Shown: positions 50,285-59,799, numbered from the stretch's first letter. The stretch is 64,000 bases of DNA from Curtobacterium sp. MCBA15_012 (GCF_001864935.2 NZ_CP126267.1:2542001-2606000); one strand, 5' to 3'. The notes: generated from the sequence alone by a model not told the origin. Numbers and translations: made by a program.

Positions 50285-51763
50285 ATGACCCAGGCCGTCG
50301 ATTCCGCACCCCGCACCGGGAGCGTCTCGCAGCCCTCCCCCGGTGAGACCCGACTCGTCATCGGGCTGCTGCTCGTGTCGGCGTTCGTCGTGATCCTCAA
50401 CGAGACCATCATGGGCGTCGCGCTCCCCCGGCTGATGGACGACCTCGACATCAGCGCTGCGACGGGCCAGTGGCTCACGACCGGCTTCCTGCTCACCATG
50501 GCGGTCGTGATCCCGGTCACCGGCTTCCTGCTGCAGCGGTTCGCCACGCGCCCGGTCTTCATCGCGGCGATGACCCTGTTCTCCGTCGGCACCCTGGTCG
50601 CCCTCACCGCGACGGGCTTCCCGATGCTCCTCGTCGGCCGCATCGTGCAGGCGAGCGGGACCGCGATCATGATGCCGCTGCTCATGACGACGGTGCTGAG
50701 CCTCATCGAGCCCGCCCACCGCGGCCGCGTGATGGGGAACATCTCGATCGTCATCTCGGTGGCCCCGGCCATCGGGCCGACGATCTCGGGGCTCATCCTC
50801 AACGCGTTCGACTGGCGCTGGCTGTTCGGGTTCGTCCTGCCGATCGCGGTCGCCGCGCTCGTGCTCGGCGCCGTGAAGGTCCGCAACGTCTCGACGCCGC
50901 GCGAGGCACCGCTCGACGTCCTGTCCGTCGTGCTGTCCGCCGTCGCGTTCGGCGGTCTGGTGTTCGGGCTGTCCAGCTTCGGCGAGTCCGGGTCGACCGG
51001 GCCTCTCGTCCCCGTGACGGCGATCGTCGTCGGCGTGGTGGCCCTCGCGGTGTTCGTCCTCCGGCAGAACCGCCTGCAGCGCACCGACAGCGCACTGCTC
51101 GACCTGCGCACCTTCCGGACGCCCGGCTTCACGATCCCGATCGTCGCGATGGCGCTGAGCTTCATGGCGATGTTCGGGACGCTCATCCTGCTGCCGATCT
51201 ACCTCGAGCGCGTGCTCGGCCTCGACGTGCTGCACGTCGGCCTGCTGCTCCTGCCCGGCGGGCTCCTCATGGGCCTGCTCTCCCCCGTGGTCGGCCGGAT
51301 CTACGACCGCCGCGGCCCGCGCGTCCTGCTCGTCCCCGGCTCGATCATCATCAGCGCGGTGCTCTGGGCGCTGTCGACCGTGACCGCGGACACCAGCGTG
51401 TGGTTCGTCCTCGGCGCCCACGTCGTCCTGAGCCTCGGCCTGGCGCTCACCTTCACGCCGCTGTTCACGGCGGCGCTCGGGGGTCTGCCGCCGCGGCTGT
51501 ACTCGCACGGCAGCGCCGTCCTCGGCACCGCCCAGCAGCTCGCCGGAGCCGCCGGCACCGCACTGTTCGTGACGTTGCTCACGATCGGTGCGGCCTCGGC
51601 CGGCGCGGGCGCCACGGACGGGGCCGTCGCCAGCGCGACCGCCTCCGGTGTGGCGACGGCCTTCATGGTCGGCGGGATCATCTCGCTGGTCGGCATCGTC
51701 ACCTCGTCGCTCGTCCGGAAGCCCGAGACCCCCGAGGGGGCGCCGGCACCCGCGATGCACTGA
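50285..51763 (+). CDS. MFS multidrug transporter, 14-TMS (DHA2)
   Basis: 492 residues from ATG 50285, preceded by AGGAG at 6 nt; the frame from 50231 adds no hydrophobic sequence. TM1 FVVILNETIMGVALPRLMDDL, motif A-like RFATRPVFIAAM and motif C-like VAPAIGPTISGLIL fit the EmrB/LmrB group of drug exporters. About 14 hydrophobic segments. No regulator is adjacent. Confidence 0.9.
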   Translation: MTQAVDSAPRTGSVSQPSPGETRLVIGLLLVSAFVVILNETIMGVALPRLMDDLDISAATGQWLTTGFLLTMAVVIPVTGFLLQRFATRPVFIAAMTLFSVGTLVALTATGFPMLLVGRIVQASGTAIMMPLLMTTVLSLIEPAHRGRVMGNISIVISVAPAIGPTISGLILNAFDWRWLFGFVLPIAVAALVLGAVKVRNVSTPREAPLDVLSVVLSAVAFGGLVFGLSSFGESGSTGPLVPVTAIVVGVVALAVFVLRQNRLQRTDSALLDLRTFRTPGFTIPIVAMALSFMAMFGTLILLPIYLERVLGLDVLHVGLLLLPGGLLMGLLSPVVGRIYDRRGPRVLLVPGSIIISAVLWALSTVTADTSVWFVLGAHVVLSLGLALTFTPLFTAALGGLPPRLYSHGSAVLGTAQQLAGAAGTALFVTLLTIGAASAGAGATDGAVASATASGVATAFMVGGIISLVGIVTSSLVRKPETPEGAPAPAMH

Positions 51764-51796
51764 CGTCGTGGCGGGGCGCATGGCATCGTTGGCGGC

Positions 51797-53044
51797 ATGC
51801 GGTCGACGGCGCGCGAGCGGAACTGGTCCGGCACGGTCACGTACTCGGCCGAGCGGGTGGTGCGACCGCGGTCGATCGACGAGGCCGCGGAGCTCGTCGC
51901 CGGGTCCGGCCGCGTCCACGGGCTCGGCACGCGCCACTCGTTCAACGACGTCGCCGACGCCCCGGGGATCCTGCTCGACCTGACCGGCATCCCGACCGAC
52001 CTCGTCGTCGACCCGGAGGCCGGCACCGCGTCGATGGGTGCGGGCACGCGGTACGGTGCCGTCGCTCCGGCGCTCGACCGGGCCGGCTTCGCGCTGCACA
52101 ACACCGGCTCGCTGCCGCACATCTCGCTCGGCGGGGCGATCGCCACCGGCACGCACGGCTCCGGCACGGCCCTCGGTTCGCTCAGCACCGCCGTCCGCTC
52201 CCTCGAGCTGATCGGTCCCGACGGGTCGACCAGGACACTCCGTCGCGGCGACCCGGACTTCGACGGATCGGTCCTGCACCTCGGGCTGTTCGGCATCGTC
52301 ACCCGGGTCGAGGTCGACGTCCAACCGACCTACCGGATGCGCCAGGACCGCTTCGGCCCGGTGCCGTGGGACGTGTTCACGGCGAACGTCGCCGCGGTGC
52401 ACGCGGCCGCGTACTCGGTGTGCGCGTTCACGCTGTTCGGCGACGAGGTCGGCGAGGTCCTGCTGAAGTCCCGCGTGCCGGCCGGCGCCGAGGACGTCGC
52501 GGTCCCCGAGGACCTCTTCGGTGGGCCCCGACTGCCCGGCCTGGCCGCGGACGGACACCACACCGCGCGCGACGGATCGGTCGGCCCGTGGTGGGACCGC
52601 CTGCCGCACTTCCCGATCGACACCGTGCCGTCCCACGGCTCCGAGGTGCAGAGCGAGCACTTCGTCCCGCTCCGGCACGCCGCGGCGGCGCTCGACGCGT
52701 TGCGTGGACTCGCCGACCGGATCCAGCCGCACCTGCACGTGTGCGAGCTCCGGACGATGGCCGCCGACCCGCTCTGGCTCAGCCCGACCCAGGGCGAGGA
52801 CGTGCTCTGCATCGCGTTCACGTGGCAGAAGCACCCGGAGGCCGTGGCCGCGCTGCTGCCGGACCTGGAGGCGCGGCTCGCGCCGTTCGGCGGGCGTCCG
52901 CACTGGGGCAAGACGAGCTCGCTCGACGCCGACGCGGTCGAGGCGCTCTGGCCGCGGCTGCCCGAGGTCCGACGACTGGTCGCCGCTGCGGACCCCGACC
53001 GGGTGTTCGCGTCCTCGTTCGGGGCGCGGGTGCTCCGGACCTGA
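51797..53044 (+). CDS. Alditol (xylitol/sorbitol) oxidase
   Basis: 415 residues, FAD-dependent VAO/PCMH fold. GLGTRHSFND places His47 exactly like the covalent FAD histidine of Streptomyces AldO; GSLPHISLGGAIATGTHGSG is the pyrophosphate loop. The C-terminal half carries the alditol-binding region (HVCELRTM, LCIAFTWQKHPEAV, RPHWGKTS). It oxidises sugar alcohols at C1, giving peroxide. ATG 51797, 33 bp after the MFS gene. Related L-gulonolactone oxidases are less likely. Confidence 0.87.
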   Translation: MRSTARERNWSGTVTYSAERVVRPRSIDEAAELVAGSGRVHGLGTRHSFNDVADAPGILLDLTGIPTDLVVDPEAGTASMGAGTRYGAVAPALDRAGFALHNTGSLPHISLGGAIATGTHGSGTALGSLSTAVRSLELIGPDGSTRTLRRGDPDFDGSVLHLGLFGIVTRVEVDVQPTYRMRQDRFGPVPWDVFTANVAAVHAAAYSVCAFTLFGDEVGEVLLKSRVPAGAEDVAVPEDLFGGPRLPGLAADGHHTARDGSVGPWWDRLPHFPIDTVPSHGSEVQSEHFVPLRHAAAALDALRGLADRIQPHLHVCELRTMAADPLWLSPTQGEDVLCIAFTWQKHPEAVAALLPDLEARLAPFGGRPHWGKTSSLDADAVEALWPRLPEVRRLVAAADPDRVFASSFGARVLRT

Positions 53045-53151
53045 GGTCGGACCGGACCGGCGAGACGGGGCCGACCCGCGCCTCCCGGCCGTGACGGTGC
53101 CCGGCCGGACCCGCGCGGCGGGACCGAGCCGGTGCTCGGTGCCGACTCGCC

Positions 53152-53643
53152 TCAGGCCAGCGGGGTCACGGTCTTCGTGGCGCCGTCCCAGTGCCGGACC
53201 CCGCCGACCTGCAGGACCTCGGGCAGCGGTGCCGTCCGGAGCGCCGCGAGCGCCGTCGGGAGGTCAGCGTCGCGCACCCGCCGGGCGAACGACACGTGCG
53301 GCGACCACGCCTCCGGGTGGGACGTGTCCACGCTCCCCGGTGCGGCACGGTGCACGGCCTGGTGGAAGGCCGCGAGCTCCGGGTCGACCACGACCGCGCG
53401 CACGAGCACCGATCGACCGGGACCGGCCGGGAACAGGAGCACGCCGCCCAACCGCAGCGAAGTCGGGACCGGCCGGGCGAACCCGTCCGGGACCGGCACG
53501 TCATCGCCCGCCACGAGCGTCACGTGCGGGTCGTTCGACCCGGAGCGGCCCAGGCTCGGCAGGTCGGCCGCGGTCAGGGCGTCCCACGCCGCGCGGACCG
53601 CCGCGTCGGAGTCGGGGTCGAGGATGAGTTCGATGCTGCGCAC
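53152..53643 (-). CDS. 2'-5' RNA ligase-like 2H phosphoesterase
   Basis: 163 residues from GTG 53643. The two family motifs are DPHVTLV and SPHVSFA (H-x-T/S), about 85 residues apart. Such proteins cleave 2',3'-cyclic phosphates or ligate RNA ends in vitro. The longer frame runs into the metQ promoter. The interval 53045-53151 contains one half (CGCGCCTCCCGGCCG) of the dispersed hairpin family. Confidence 0.85.
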   Translation of the reverse strand: MRSIELILDPDSDAAVRAAWDALTAADLPSLGRSGSNDPHVTLVAGDDVPVPDGFARPVPTSLRLGGVLLFPAGPGRSVLVRAVVVDPELAAFHQAVHRAAPGSVDTSHPEAWSPHVSFARRVRDADLPTALAALRTAPLPEVLQVGGVRHWDGATKTVTPLA

Positions 53644-53820
53644 GTGACGAGTCAACCCGGTCGCCGCACTGCACGGGCTCTCCGGCGCCGACCTGTGGAG
53701 AACTCGTCGGGATGTAACACGGCGGAACGCAACGGGCGTGCGTCGTCGGTGCCCGTCACACTCGAACGCACACCGCGGGACCACCGCGACCCCCACAGCA
53801 CGGCCCACGAGGAGCACCTG

Positions 53821-54768
53821 ATGTCCGCAGCACCCGTCCTGCCCGCGAAGCCGAAGGGCAAGCGTCCGATCGGCTGGATCATCGCCGCGGTGGTGGTCGT
53901 CGTCGCGATCGTCGTCGCCGTCGTCGTCGGTGCCGTGCGTGCCGGCGGGTCCGAGGGTGCTGCGTCCGGTGGCGCGCAGAAGACCGTGAAGATCGGCGTC
54001 TCCGACAAGTCGCTCGGGTACTGGAGCACCTACACGAAGCTCGCGAAGGAGCGCCTCGGCGTCGACGTGCAGCTCACGAACTTCTCCGACTACTCGCTGC
54101 CGAACCCGGCGCTGAAGGACGGGCAGCTGGACATCAACCAGTTCCAGCACATCCAGTACCTCGCCGACTACAACGTCTCGTCGGACGACGACCTGCAGCC
54201 GATCGGCTCGACGGCCGTCTACCCGCTGCCGCTCTACGCGACGAAGTACTCGAAGCCCGCCGAGCTGCCTGCGAACGCCGCGGTCGCCATCCCGAACGAC
54301 GCCATCAACCAGGCCCGCGCGCTCCTCATCCTGCAGGCCGCGAAGCTGGTGGAGCTCAAGGACGGCGGCTCCGCGTTCTCCACCACGACCGACATCACCT
54401 CGTCGAAGGTCGACGTGCAGCCGCTCGACGCCTCGCAGACCGCGAACGCGCTGCAGCAGGGCTCCGTCGCCGCCGCCGTCGTGAACAACAACTTCGCCAC
54501 CGCGGCGAACCTGCCGACGAGCGACATCATCTACCAGGACGACCCCGCCAGCGCGAGCGCCGCCCCCTACGTGAACGTCTTCGCCGTCCGCGCGGCCGAC
54601 AAGGACGACAAGACCTACCTCGACCTCGCGAAGCTGTTCCAGGACGACGCCGTGCAGAAGGCGTTCAAGAAGGACCTGCCCGAGGCGGTGTCCCGCGACG
54701 AGAGCGCCACGAAGCTGCAGGACGAGCTCGCGAAGGTCGAGCAGGACGCGAAGGCGGCCAAGCAGTAG
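53821..54768 (+). CDS. metQ: MetQ-like methionine-binding protein, membrane-anchored
   Basis: 315 residues. The NlpA/MetQ fold starts at TVKIGVSDKSLGYWSTYTKLA; VQLTNFSDYSLPNPALKDGQLDINQFQHIQYL, AVAIPNDAINQARALLILQAA and FAVRAADKDDKTYLDLAKLFQ are diagnostic. No lipobox cysteine is present: an uncleaved-looking hydrophobic anchor (18-43) follows a Lys/Pro-rich N-terminus instead. It binds D/L-methionine for the MetNI transporter. ATG 53821 after GAGGAGCACCTG. The 53644-53820 leader shows no SAM riboswitch. Confidence 0.9.
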   Translation: MSAAPVLPAKPKGKRPIGWIIAAVVVVVAIVVAVVVGAVRAGGSEGAASGGAQKTVKIGVSDKSLGYWSTYTKLAKERLGVDVQLTNFSDYSLPNPALKDGQLDINQFQHIQYLADYNVSSDDDLQPIGSTAVYPLPLYATKYSKPAELPANAAVAIPNDAINQARALLILQAAKLVELKDGGSAFSTTTDITSSKVDVQPLDASQTANALQQGSVAAAVVNNNFATAANLPTSDIIYQDDPASASAAPYVNVFAVRAADKDDKTYLDLAKLFQDDAVQKAFKKDLPEAVSRDESATKLQDELAKVEQDAKAAKQ

Positions 54769-55808
54769 TGCCCGCCCTCGTCGAACTCCGCGGTGTCTCG
54801 AAGCACTACCGCCGCGCCGACACCGGCGAGACCGTGGTGGCGGTCGAGGACGTCTCCCTGGACGTGCACCAGGGCGAGGTCCTCGGCGTCATCGGGTACT
54901 CCGGTGCCGGCAAGTCCACCCTCGTCCGCCTCGTCAACGCGCTCGAGCTGCCCACGTCCGGGAGCGTGACGGTCGCCGGTCAGGACCTCACCGCGATCCC
55001 CGAGCGGGACCGTCGCCTGGCACGTCGGAAGATCGGCATGATCTTCCAGCAGTTCAACCTGTTCCGGTCCCGGACCGTGGCCGGCAACGTCGCGTACCCG
55101 CTCAAGGTCGCGGGTGTCGCGAAGGAGGAACGGGACCGCCGTGTCGCCGAGCTCCTCGACTTCGTCGGACTGCTCGAGCGGGCGCACGCCCACCCCGAGC
55201 AGCTGTCCGGCGGCCAGAAGCAGCGCGTCGGCATCGCCCGGGCGCTCGCCTCGAACCCCGAGCTGCTACTGGCCGACGAGGCCACGAGCGCGCTCGACCC
55301 GGACACCACGTCCGAGGTCCTGGCGCTGCTCCGTCGCGTCAACCGGGAGCTCGGCGTCACCATCGTGGTCATCACGCACGAGATGGACGCCGTCCGGCAG
55401 ATCGCCGACCGCGTCGCCGTGATGGAGCGGGGGCGCGTGGTCGAGGTCGGGGACGTCTACGACGTGTTCGCGCGGCCGCAGACCGGTGCGGCGAAGCGGT
55501 TCGTCCGGTCCGCACTGCACGACCGGCCGTCCGCCGACCAGCTGCGACGCCTGCGGGAGCACCACGGCGGCCGCATCGTCACGGTGCAGATCACCGACGA
55601 GGTCGGGCTGCAGAACCGGATCGACACCGTCTGGCGCGACACGGGGGTGGCCGCCGAACTCGTCCACGGCGGGGTGGGCGAGATCCGTGAGCGTCGTATC
55701 GGATCGCTCACCTACGAGCTCACCGCCGCCGACCCGGCAGCGGTCGACCGCGCGCTGACCGCGCTGCGCGACCAGGGCACCACCGTCGACGAGGAGGACG
55801 CATCGTGA
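54768..55808 (+). CDS. metN: Methionine ABC transporter ATPase
   Basis: 346 residues from a GTG overlapping the metQ stop by 1 bp. Walker A GYSGAGKST, Q-loop FQQFNLF, signature LSGGQKQRVGIARAL, Walker B LLLADEATSALDP and H-loop VITHEMD are intact. Residues ~270-346 form the NIL domain that senses cytoplasmic methionine and inhibits transport. Operon with metQ and metI. Confidence 0.96.
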   Translation: MPALVELRGVSKHYRRADTGETVVAVEDVSLDVHQGEVLGVIGYSGAGKSTLVRLVNALELPTSGSVTVAGQDLTAIPERDRRLARRKIGMIFQQFNLFRSRTVAGNVAYPLKVAGVAKEERDRRVAELLDFVGLLERAHAHPEQLSGGQKQRVGIARALASNPELLLADEATSALDPDTTSEVLALLRRVNRELGVTIVVITHEMDAVRQIADRVAVMERGRVVEVGDVYDVFARPQTGAAKRFVRSALHDRPSADQLRRLREHHGGRIVTVQITDEVGLQNRIDTVWRDTGVAAELVHGGVGEIRERRIGSLTYELTAADPAAVDRALTALRDQGTTVDEEDAS

Positions 55809-56476
55809 ACACCGGCTTCCAGAGCGTCGTGGACACGTTCGACGTCTTCCTCGCCGCCGTCCGCGACACACTCGTCATGACGCTCGTGTCGCTCGTCGTC
55901 GCGGGCGTGATCGGCCTCGCCCTCGGGCTGGCGCTCTACGCGACCCGACCGGGCAACCTGCTCGGCAGCCGCGCGGCGTACACGGTGCTCAACCTCGTGG
56001 TGAACATCGTCCGGCCGATCCCGTTCGTGATCTTCCTCGCTGCGATCGCCCCGCTGTCGCGCGTCGCCGTGCAGACCACGATCGGCGTCCCCGCGGTCAC
56101 GTTCGCGATCTCGCTCGCGGCCTCGTTCGCGGTCTCGCGCATCGTCGAGCAGAACCTGCTCGCGGTGGACCCCGGTGTCGTCGAGGCAGCGCGTGCCGCG
56201 GGAGCGCACCCGCTCGCGATCCTGTTCACGGTGCTCATCCCGGAGGGCCTCGGACCGCTGATCCTCGGCTACACGTTCATCTTCGTGGGCATCGTCGACA
56301 TGACCGCGCAGGGCGCCCTGATCGGCGGAGGCGGCATCGGTGAGTACGCGATCACGTTCGGCTCGCAGCGCTACAACTGGTGGATCGTCTACGTGTCGGT
56401 CGCCGCGATCGTCGTGATCGTGCAGCTGGGGCAGTTCCTCGGCAACCGGTTGGCGAGGGCGACGCTGCGCCGCTGA
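55805..56476 (+). CDS. metI: Methionine ABC transporter permease
   Basis: 223 residues, five membrane segments. The permease EAA loop is EAARAAGAHPLAILFTVLIPEGLGPLI. GTG at 55805 overlaps the metN stop by 4 bp. Completes the MetQNI importer in the cytoplasmic membrane. Confidence 0.96.
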   Translation: MNTGFQSVVDTFDVFLAAVRDTLVMTLVSLVVAGVIGLALGLALYATRPGNLLGSRAAYTVLNLVVNIVRPIPFVIFLAAIAPLSRVAVQTTIGVPAVTFAISLAASFAVSRIVEQNLLAVDPGVVEAARAAGAHPLAILFTVLIPEGLGPLILGYTFIFVGIVDMTAQGALIGGGGIGEYAITFGSQRYNWWIVYVSVAAIVVIVQLGQFLGNRLARATLRR

Positions 56477-56490
56477 CGCGACGCGACCCG

Positions 56491-56540
56491 GCGACGGACG
56501 GGAGGCGCGGTGCCGGCTGGCACCGCGCCTCCCGCCCGTC
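56491..56540. terminator. metQNI terminator (GGGAGGC family)
   Basis: Arms 56491-56513 and 56518-56540 pair over 23 bp with one mismatch around a 4-nt loop; the left arm contains CGGGAGGCGCGG. Confidence 0.8.
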
Positions 56541-56639
56541 GTGTGCCGCGGCAGCCCGCGCGCCGGTCCCCGCGTGTCCGTCTCTCCGTCCCGCGCCGCC
56601 CGCCGCCCGCCGCCCGCCGCCCGCCGAGGGCGCAGAATT

Positions 56640-57216
56640 CTGCCCCCTGGACGCGTCGGTGCGCCGTGTCGCGCCCCCTCGGCGAACCGCACGCGGCGTG
56701 TCCCGCTCACTCGGCGACCGGTGCCCGGGCGTGTCCCGCTCGGCCAGCCACCCACCCACCCACCAGCGGGCCGTATCCGGCACGCTCGACGTCCTCGCGC
56801 GACGCTTCGAGCACGCTCGGCGGACCGCACGCGGCATGTCCCACCCGCTCGAAGACACGCGGTCGGACGCATCCCGCAGGAACCCCTGCCTGGCGTCGGG
56901 CGTGTTCCGCCCTCTCGGGCGGCGTTCCGCTCATCGGGCCTGATCCGGCACGCTCGACGCGCCGGAGCGACGCATTCCGCCCGCTCGACGAACCGCACGC
57001 GGCGTGTTCCGCCCGCTCGATCTGCCGCACGCTCGACGACCCGCACGCGGCACGTTCCGCACGCTCGACGACCCGCACGCGGCATGTCCCGCACGCTCGA
57101 CGAACGGCACGCGGCATGTCCCGCACGCTCGACGAACCGCACGCGGCACGTCCCGCACGCTCGACGAACCGCACGCGGCATGTTCCACCCGCTCGATCTG
57201 CCGCCCGCTCGGCGGA
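56640..57216. repeat. Non-coding region with 32-bp tandem repeats
   Basis: Unit consensus CCGCACGCTCGACGAACCGC plus ACGCGGCATGTC. Units start at 57057, 57089, 57121 and 57153 with exact 32-bp spacing, and degenerate copies at 56977, 57009, 57025 and 57185; older, diverged units reach back to about 56685. A period not divisible by 3 argues against coding. The GC-rich stretch holds no supported gene. Confidence 0.75.
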
Positions 57217-57255
57217 ACGGGACGGACCCGCCACCTGCCGCGCGCGCCGGACCGC

Positions 57256-58032
57256 TCAGGAAGCGGGCGCCTCCGGGAGGGCGACCGCGCCGGTCTCTCC
57301 GGGGTGCTCGTAGTGGGCACGGACCAGGATCGGGCGGTGGTCGGAGATGCCCGCGGGCAGGGTCTCCACGCCTGCGATGTGCAGCCCCACGCTCGTCGCG
57401 AAGTCGAAGTGGCCGGTGAACTTGCGGTAGCGCAGGTACGTCGGCTGGTCGGAGAGCGAGAGGGCGAACCCGTGCTCCTCGATCTTGCGGCGCAGGTTGG
57501 TCTGGAACCACGGGTAGTTGAAGTCGCCGACCATGATCGCCGGGGCCTCGGCGGAGAGGTCGCGCACGAACTGGTGCGCCGCCTCGATCTGCTTGCGGCG
57601 GAGCGAGTTGGTGGCGGTCAACGGCGACGCGTGGAAGGAGGCGACGATGACCTCGGTGTCGGCCTCGGTGTCCTGCAGGCGCATGGCGATGAGCCGCTCG
57701 TGCGCGGGCGAGAGGACCCGGTCGTGGAGGGACTTCTGCAGCGAGTGGATGCTGAAGTCCTGCACGGTGAAGCGGTCGTCCCGCGTGTAGATCGCGAGCC
57801 CCAGGCGGTTCGTCTTGGTCGAGGCCGCGAGGGACAGCCCGGCGACGCTGGTCGCGAGGTCGTTGCTGTCGCACTCCTGGACGCAGATGACATCGGCCTC
57901 GGAGGCCTCGGCCAGGGCGGCGAGCTCGCCGTTCGCGGTGTGCTCGCGGAGGTTGTAGCTCACGACGCGCAACTCGGTCGGCTGGACAGCCGCGTCGGCT
58001 TCGATCGTCCCCTGCTCCTGTGGCCCGGCCAT
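57256..58032 (-). CDS. Endonuclease/exonuclease/phosphatase-family protein
   Basis: 258 residues from ATG 58032. EEP motifs in order: VVSYNLREH, ICVQECDSNDL (metal Glu), ASFHASPL, AIMVGDFNYPWF and ISDHRPILV (Asp-His). It is a Mg-dependent phosphoesterase, perhaps a nuclease or a phosphatase; no signal peptide. The longer frame upstream is Arg-rich. The gene lies next to the 32-bp repeat tract. Confidence 0.88.
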   Translation of the reverse strand: MAGPQEQGTIEADAAVQPTELRVVSYNLREHTANGELAALAEASEADVICVQECDSNDLATSVAGLSLAASTKTNRLGLAIYTRDDRFTVQDFSIHSLQKSLHDRVLSPAHERLIAMRLQDTEADTEVIVASFHASPLTATNSLRRKQIEAAHQFVRDLSAEAPAIMVGDFNYPWFQTNLRRKIEEHGFALSLSDQPTYLRYRKFTGHFDFATSVGLHIAGVETLPAGISDHRPILVRAHYEHPGETGAVALPEAPAS

Positions 58033-58246
58033 GCTGCCTTCCGTCCTGGGTGTCTCGGTCACCCTGCCGCGCCGACCGTACCCGGCCGTCGCGATCAGTA
58101 GCTGTGACCGTAGCGCACCCCGGGTTGCAGGCGTGTGACGAGCGCGGGAACGGGCGGCGGCGGTGCGTCTCGTCCGCCCAGCCGGCACCGGACGAGCCGC
58201 CCGACGGCCCCTTGCGGCGGCCGTCGGCACCCCGCGGCGGCCGACG

Positions 58247-59656
58247 TCAGGTCCGGACGCGCACCCGCGGAGCCGGCCGCACCGTCTCCCCCGCCGTGCG
58301 GCTCATCAGCAGGCCCTCCACGCAGGCGACGACGAGCAGTACCGCGATCACCCAGAACGCCACGTCGTACGGGCCGGTGCCGCCGAGTCCCGCAGCCGCC
58401 CGGATCGCCACCGCCGCGACGGCGACACCGAAGCCCGCCGCGACCTGCTGCAGCGTCGAGGACAGCGTGTTCGCCGGGGTCATGTCGGCCTGCTCGACGT
58501 CGGCGAAGGCGATCGTGTTGTACGCCGTGAAGCCGACCGACCGCGCGGCGCCGCTGACCACGAGGAGCGCGGCGAGGAGCCAGAACGGGGTGTCCTCGGT
58601 CATGAACACCATCGCGACGACGCTGAGGGCCGCGACCGCGCTCGACACGACGATGACCGCGCGGTACCCGAACCACCGCAGGAACGGCGTCGTCATCGGC
58701 TTGATGCCGAGGTTCCCGACGAACACCCACAGGACCGCGGACCCGGCGAGGACGGCGGACCAGCCCCACGCGTCCTGGAACAGCAGCGGGAGCACGAACG
58801 GCACGGCGGAGACCGCGAGCCGGAACAGGCTGCCACCGGCGTGCGAGACCCGGAACGACTCGAGGCGGAAGGACTCGAGCCCCATGATCGGGTGCGGCGC
58901 ACGGCGGAAGTGCCGGATCGCCGCCCAGCAGCAGACCGCCCCGACGACCCCGGAGGCGACGACGGCCGGCACGGGGATCTCGTCGAGGGCGAGCAGGGAC
59001 GCCATCACCACGAGCGCGCCGAGACCGAAGCACGCCAGGAGCGAGCCGAACCAGTCGAACGGCACGCGCTCCGCCGCACGCTCCTGCGGGACGAGCACGA
59101 GGGCGGCCACGAACGCGATGACACCGAGCGGGATGTTCACGAGGAAGATCCAGTGCCAGCTGAGGGTGTCCACGAGCACGCCGCCCACGAACGGCGCGAT
59201 GATCGGCGCGACCAGGGCGGGCCAGGTCAGGATGGCGATCGCGGTGACGAGCTGCTCGCGGCCGGCGCTCCGGAGCACGACGAGCCGCCCCACCGGGACC
59301 ATGAGCGCACCGCCGAGCCCCTGGACGATGCGCCACAGCGTCAGGTCGACGAGCCCGGTCGACATCGCGCACAGTGCCGAGGCGACGGTGAACAGCGCGA
59401 TCGCACCGGCGAACACCGTGCGGGACCCGACCCGGTCGGTGAGCCACCCGCTCACCGGGATGAACACCGCGAGCGTCACGAGGTAGGCGGTGATCGCCAC
59501 GCCCACCGCGGCGGAGTCCACCCCGAGGTCGCGGCCCATCGCCGGTGCGGCGGTGGCCAGGATGGTGCCGTCGAGGAGCTCCATGAAGAAGGTGCCCGCG
59601 ACGAGCACGGCCACCGCGGTGCTCCCCCGGCGTCGTGTCGTCGTCATCGTCGTCAT
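58247..59656 (-). CDS. MFS multidrug transporter, 14-TMS (DHA2)
   Basis: 469 residues. TM1 AGTFFMELLDGTILATAAPAMGRDL carries the Asp typical of EmrB/QacA exporters; motif A GWLTDRVGSRTVFAGAI; motif C-like PALVAPIIAPFVGGVLVD. It should pump drugs in exchange for protons. ATG 59656 within a GTCATCGTCGTCATCG tract. 58033-58246 and 59657-59710 hold no other gene. Confidence 0.9.
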   Translation of the reverse strand: MTTMTTTRRRGSTAVAVLVAGTFFMELLDGTILATAAPAMGRDLGVDSAAVGVAITAYLVTLAVFIPVSGWLTDRVGSRTVFAGAIALFTVASALCAMSTGLVDLTLWRIVQGLGGALMVPVGRLVVLRSAGREQLVTAIAILTWPALVAPIIAPFVGGVLVDTLSWHWIFLVNIPLGVIAFVAALVLVPQERAAERVPFDWFGSLLACFGLGALVVMASLLALDEIPVPAVVASGVVGAVCCWAAIRHFRRAPHPIMGLESFRLESFRVSHAGGSLFRLAVSAVPFVLPLLFQDAWGWSAVLAGSAVLWVFVGNLGIKPMTTPFLRWFGYRAVIVVSSAVAALSVVAMVFMTEDTPFWLLAALLVVSGAARSVGFTAYNTIAFADVEQADMTPANTLSSTLQQVAAGFGVAVAAVAIRAAAGLGGTGPYDVAFWVIAVLLVVACVEGLLMSRTAGETVRPAPRVRVRT

Positions 59657-59710
59657 CGCTCCGAATGCTATGCCCGCTCGGTTTCCTGCGGGTCCGTGAG
59701 GCTCCGTTCA

Positions 59711-59799
59711 GCCACACGCCGCGGCGGGACCGCCGGCCGACCGGCCGAGCGCGCCACACGCCGCGGCGGGACCGCCGGCCGACCGGCCGAGCGCGCCAC
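59711..59799. repeat. 42-bp perfect tandem duplication
   Basis: Unit 59711-59752 (begins GCCACACGCCGCGGCGGGAC) is repeated exactly at 59753-59794, with 5 more matching bases. It is upstream of the MFS gene and may duplicate a regulatory site or be a recent slippage product. The rest of 59657-59966 shows half of a GGGAGGC-type element (CGCGCCTCCCGGCCG, 59852-59866) and the start region of the next gene. Confidence 0.8.

Noticed and set aside
50273..52903. Minus-strand open frame of 876 codons
   Set aside because: Antisense shadow of the MFS and alditol oxidase genes; no family motifs.
53644..53820. SAM riboswitch upstream of metQ
   Set aside because: No GAGGG...GCAACC-type SAM-I blocks or other S-box-like arrangement could be found in the leader.
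56640..57216. CRISPR array
   Set aside because: Repeats are directly tandem with no spacers, and no cas genes are nearby.
55712..57874. Minus-strand frame through the 32-bp repeats
   Set aside because: The 32-bp period shifts frame at each unit, so the frame does not encode a repeated peptide; it arises from lack of stop codons at high GC.
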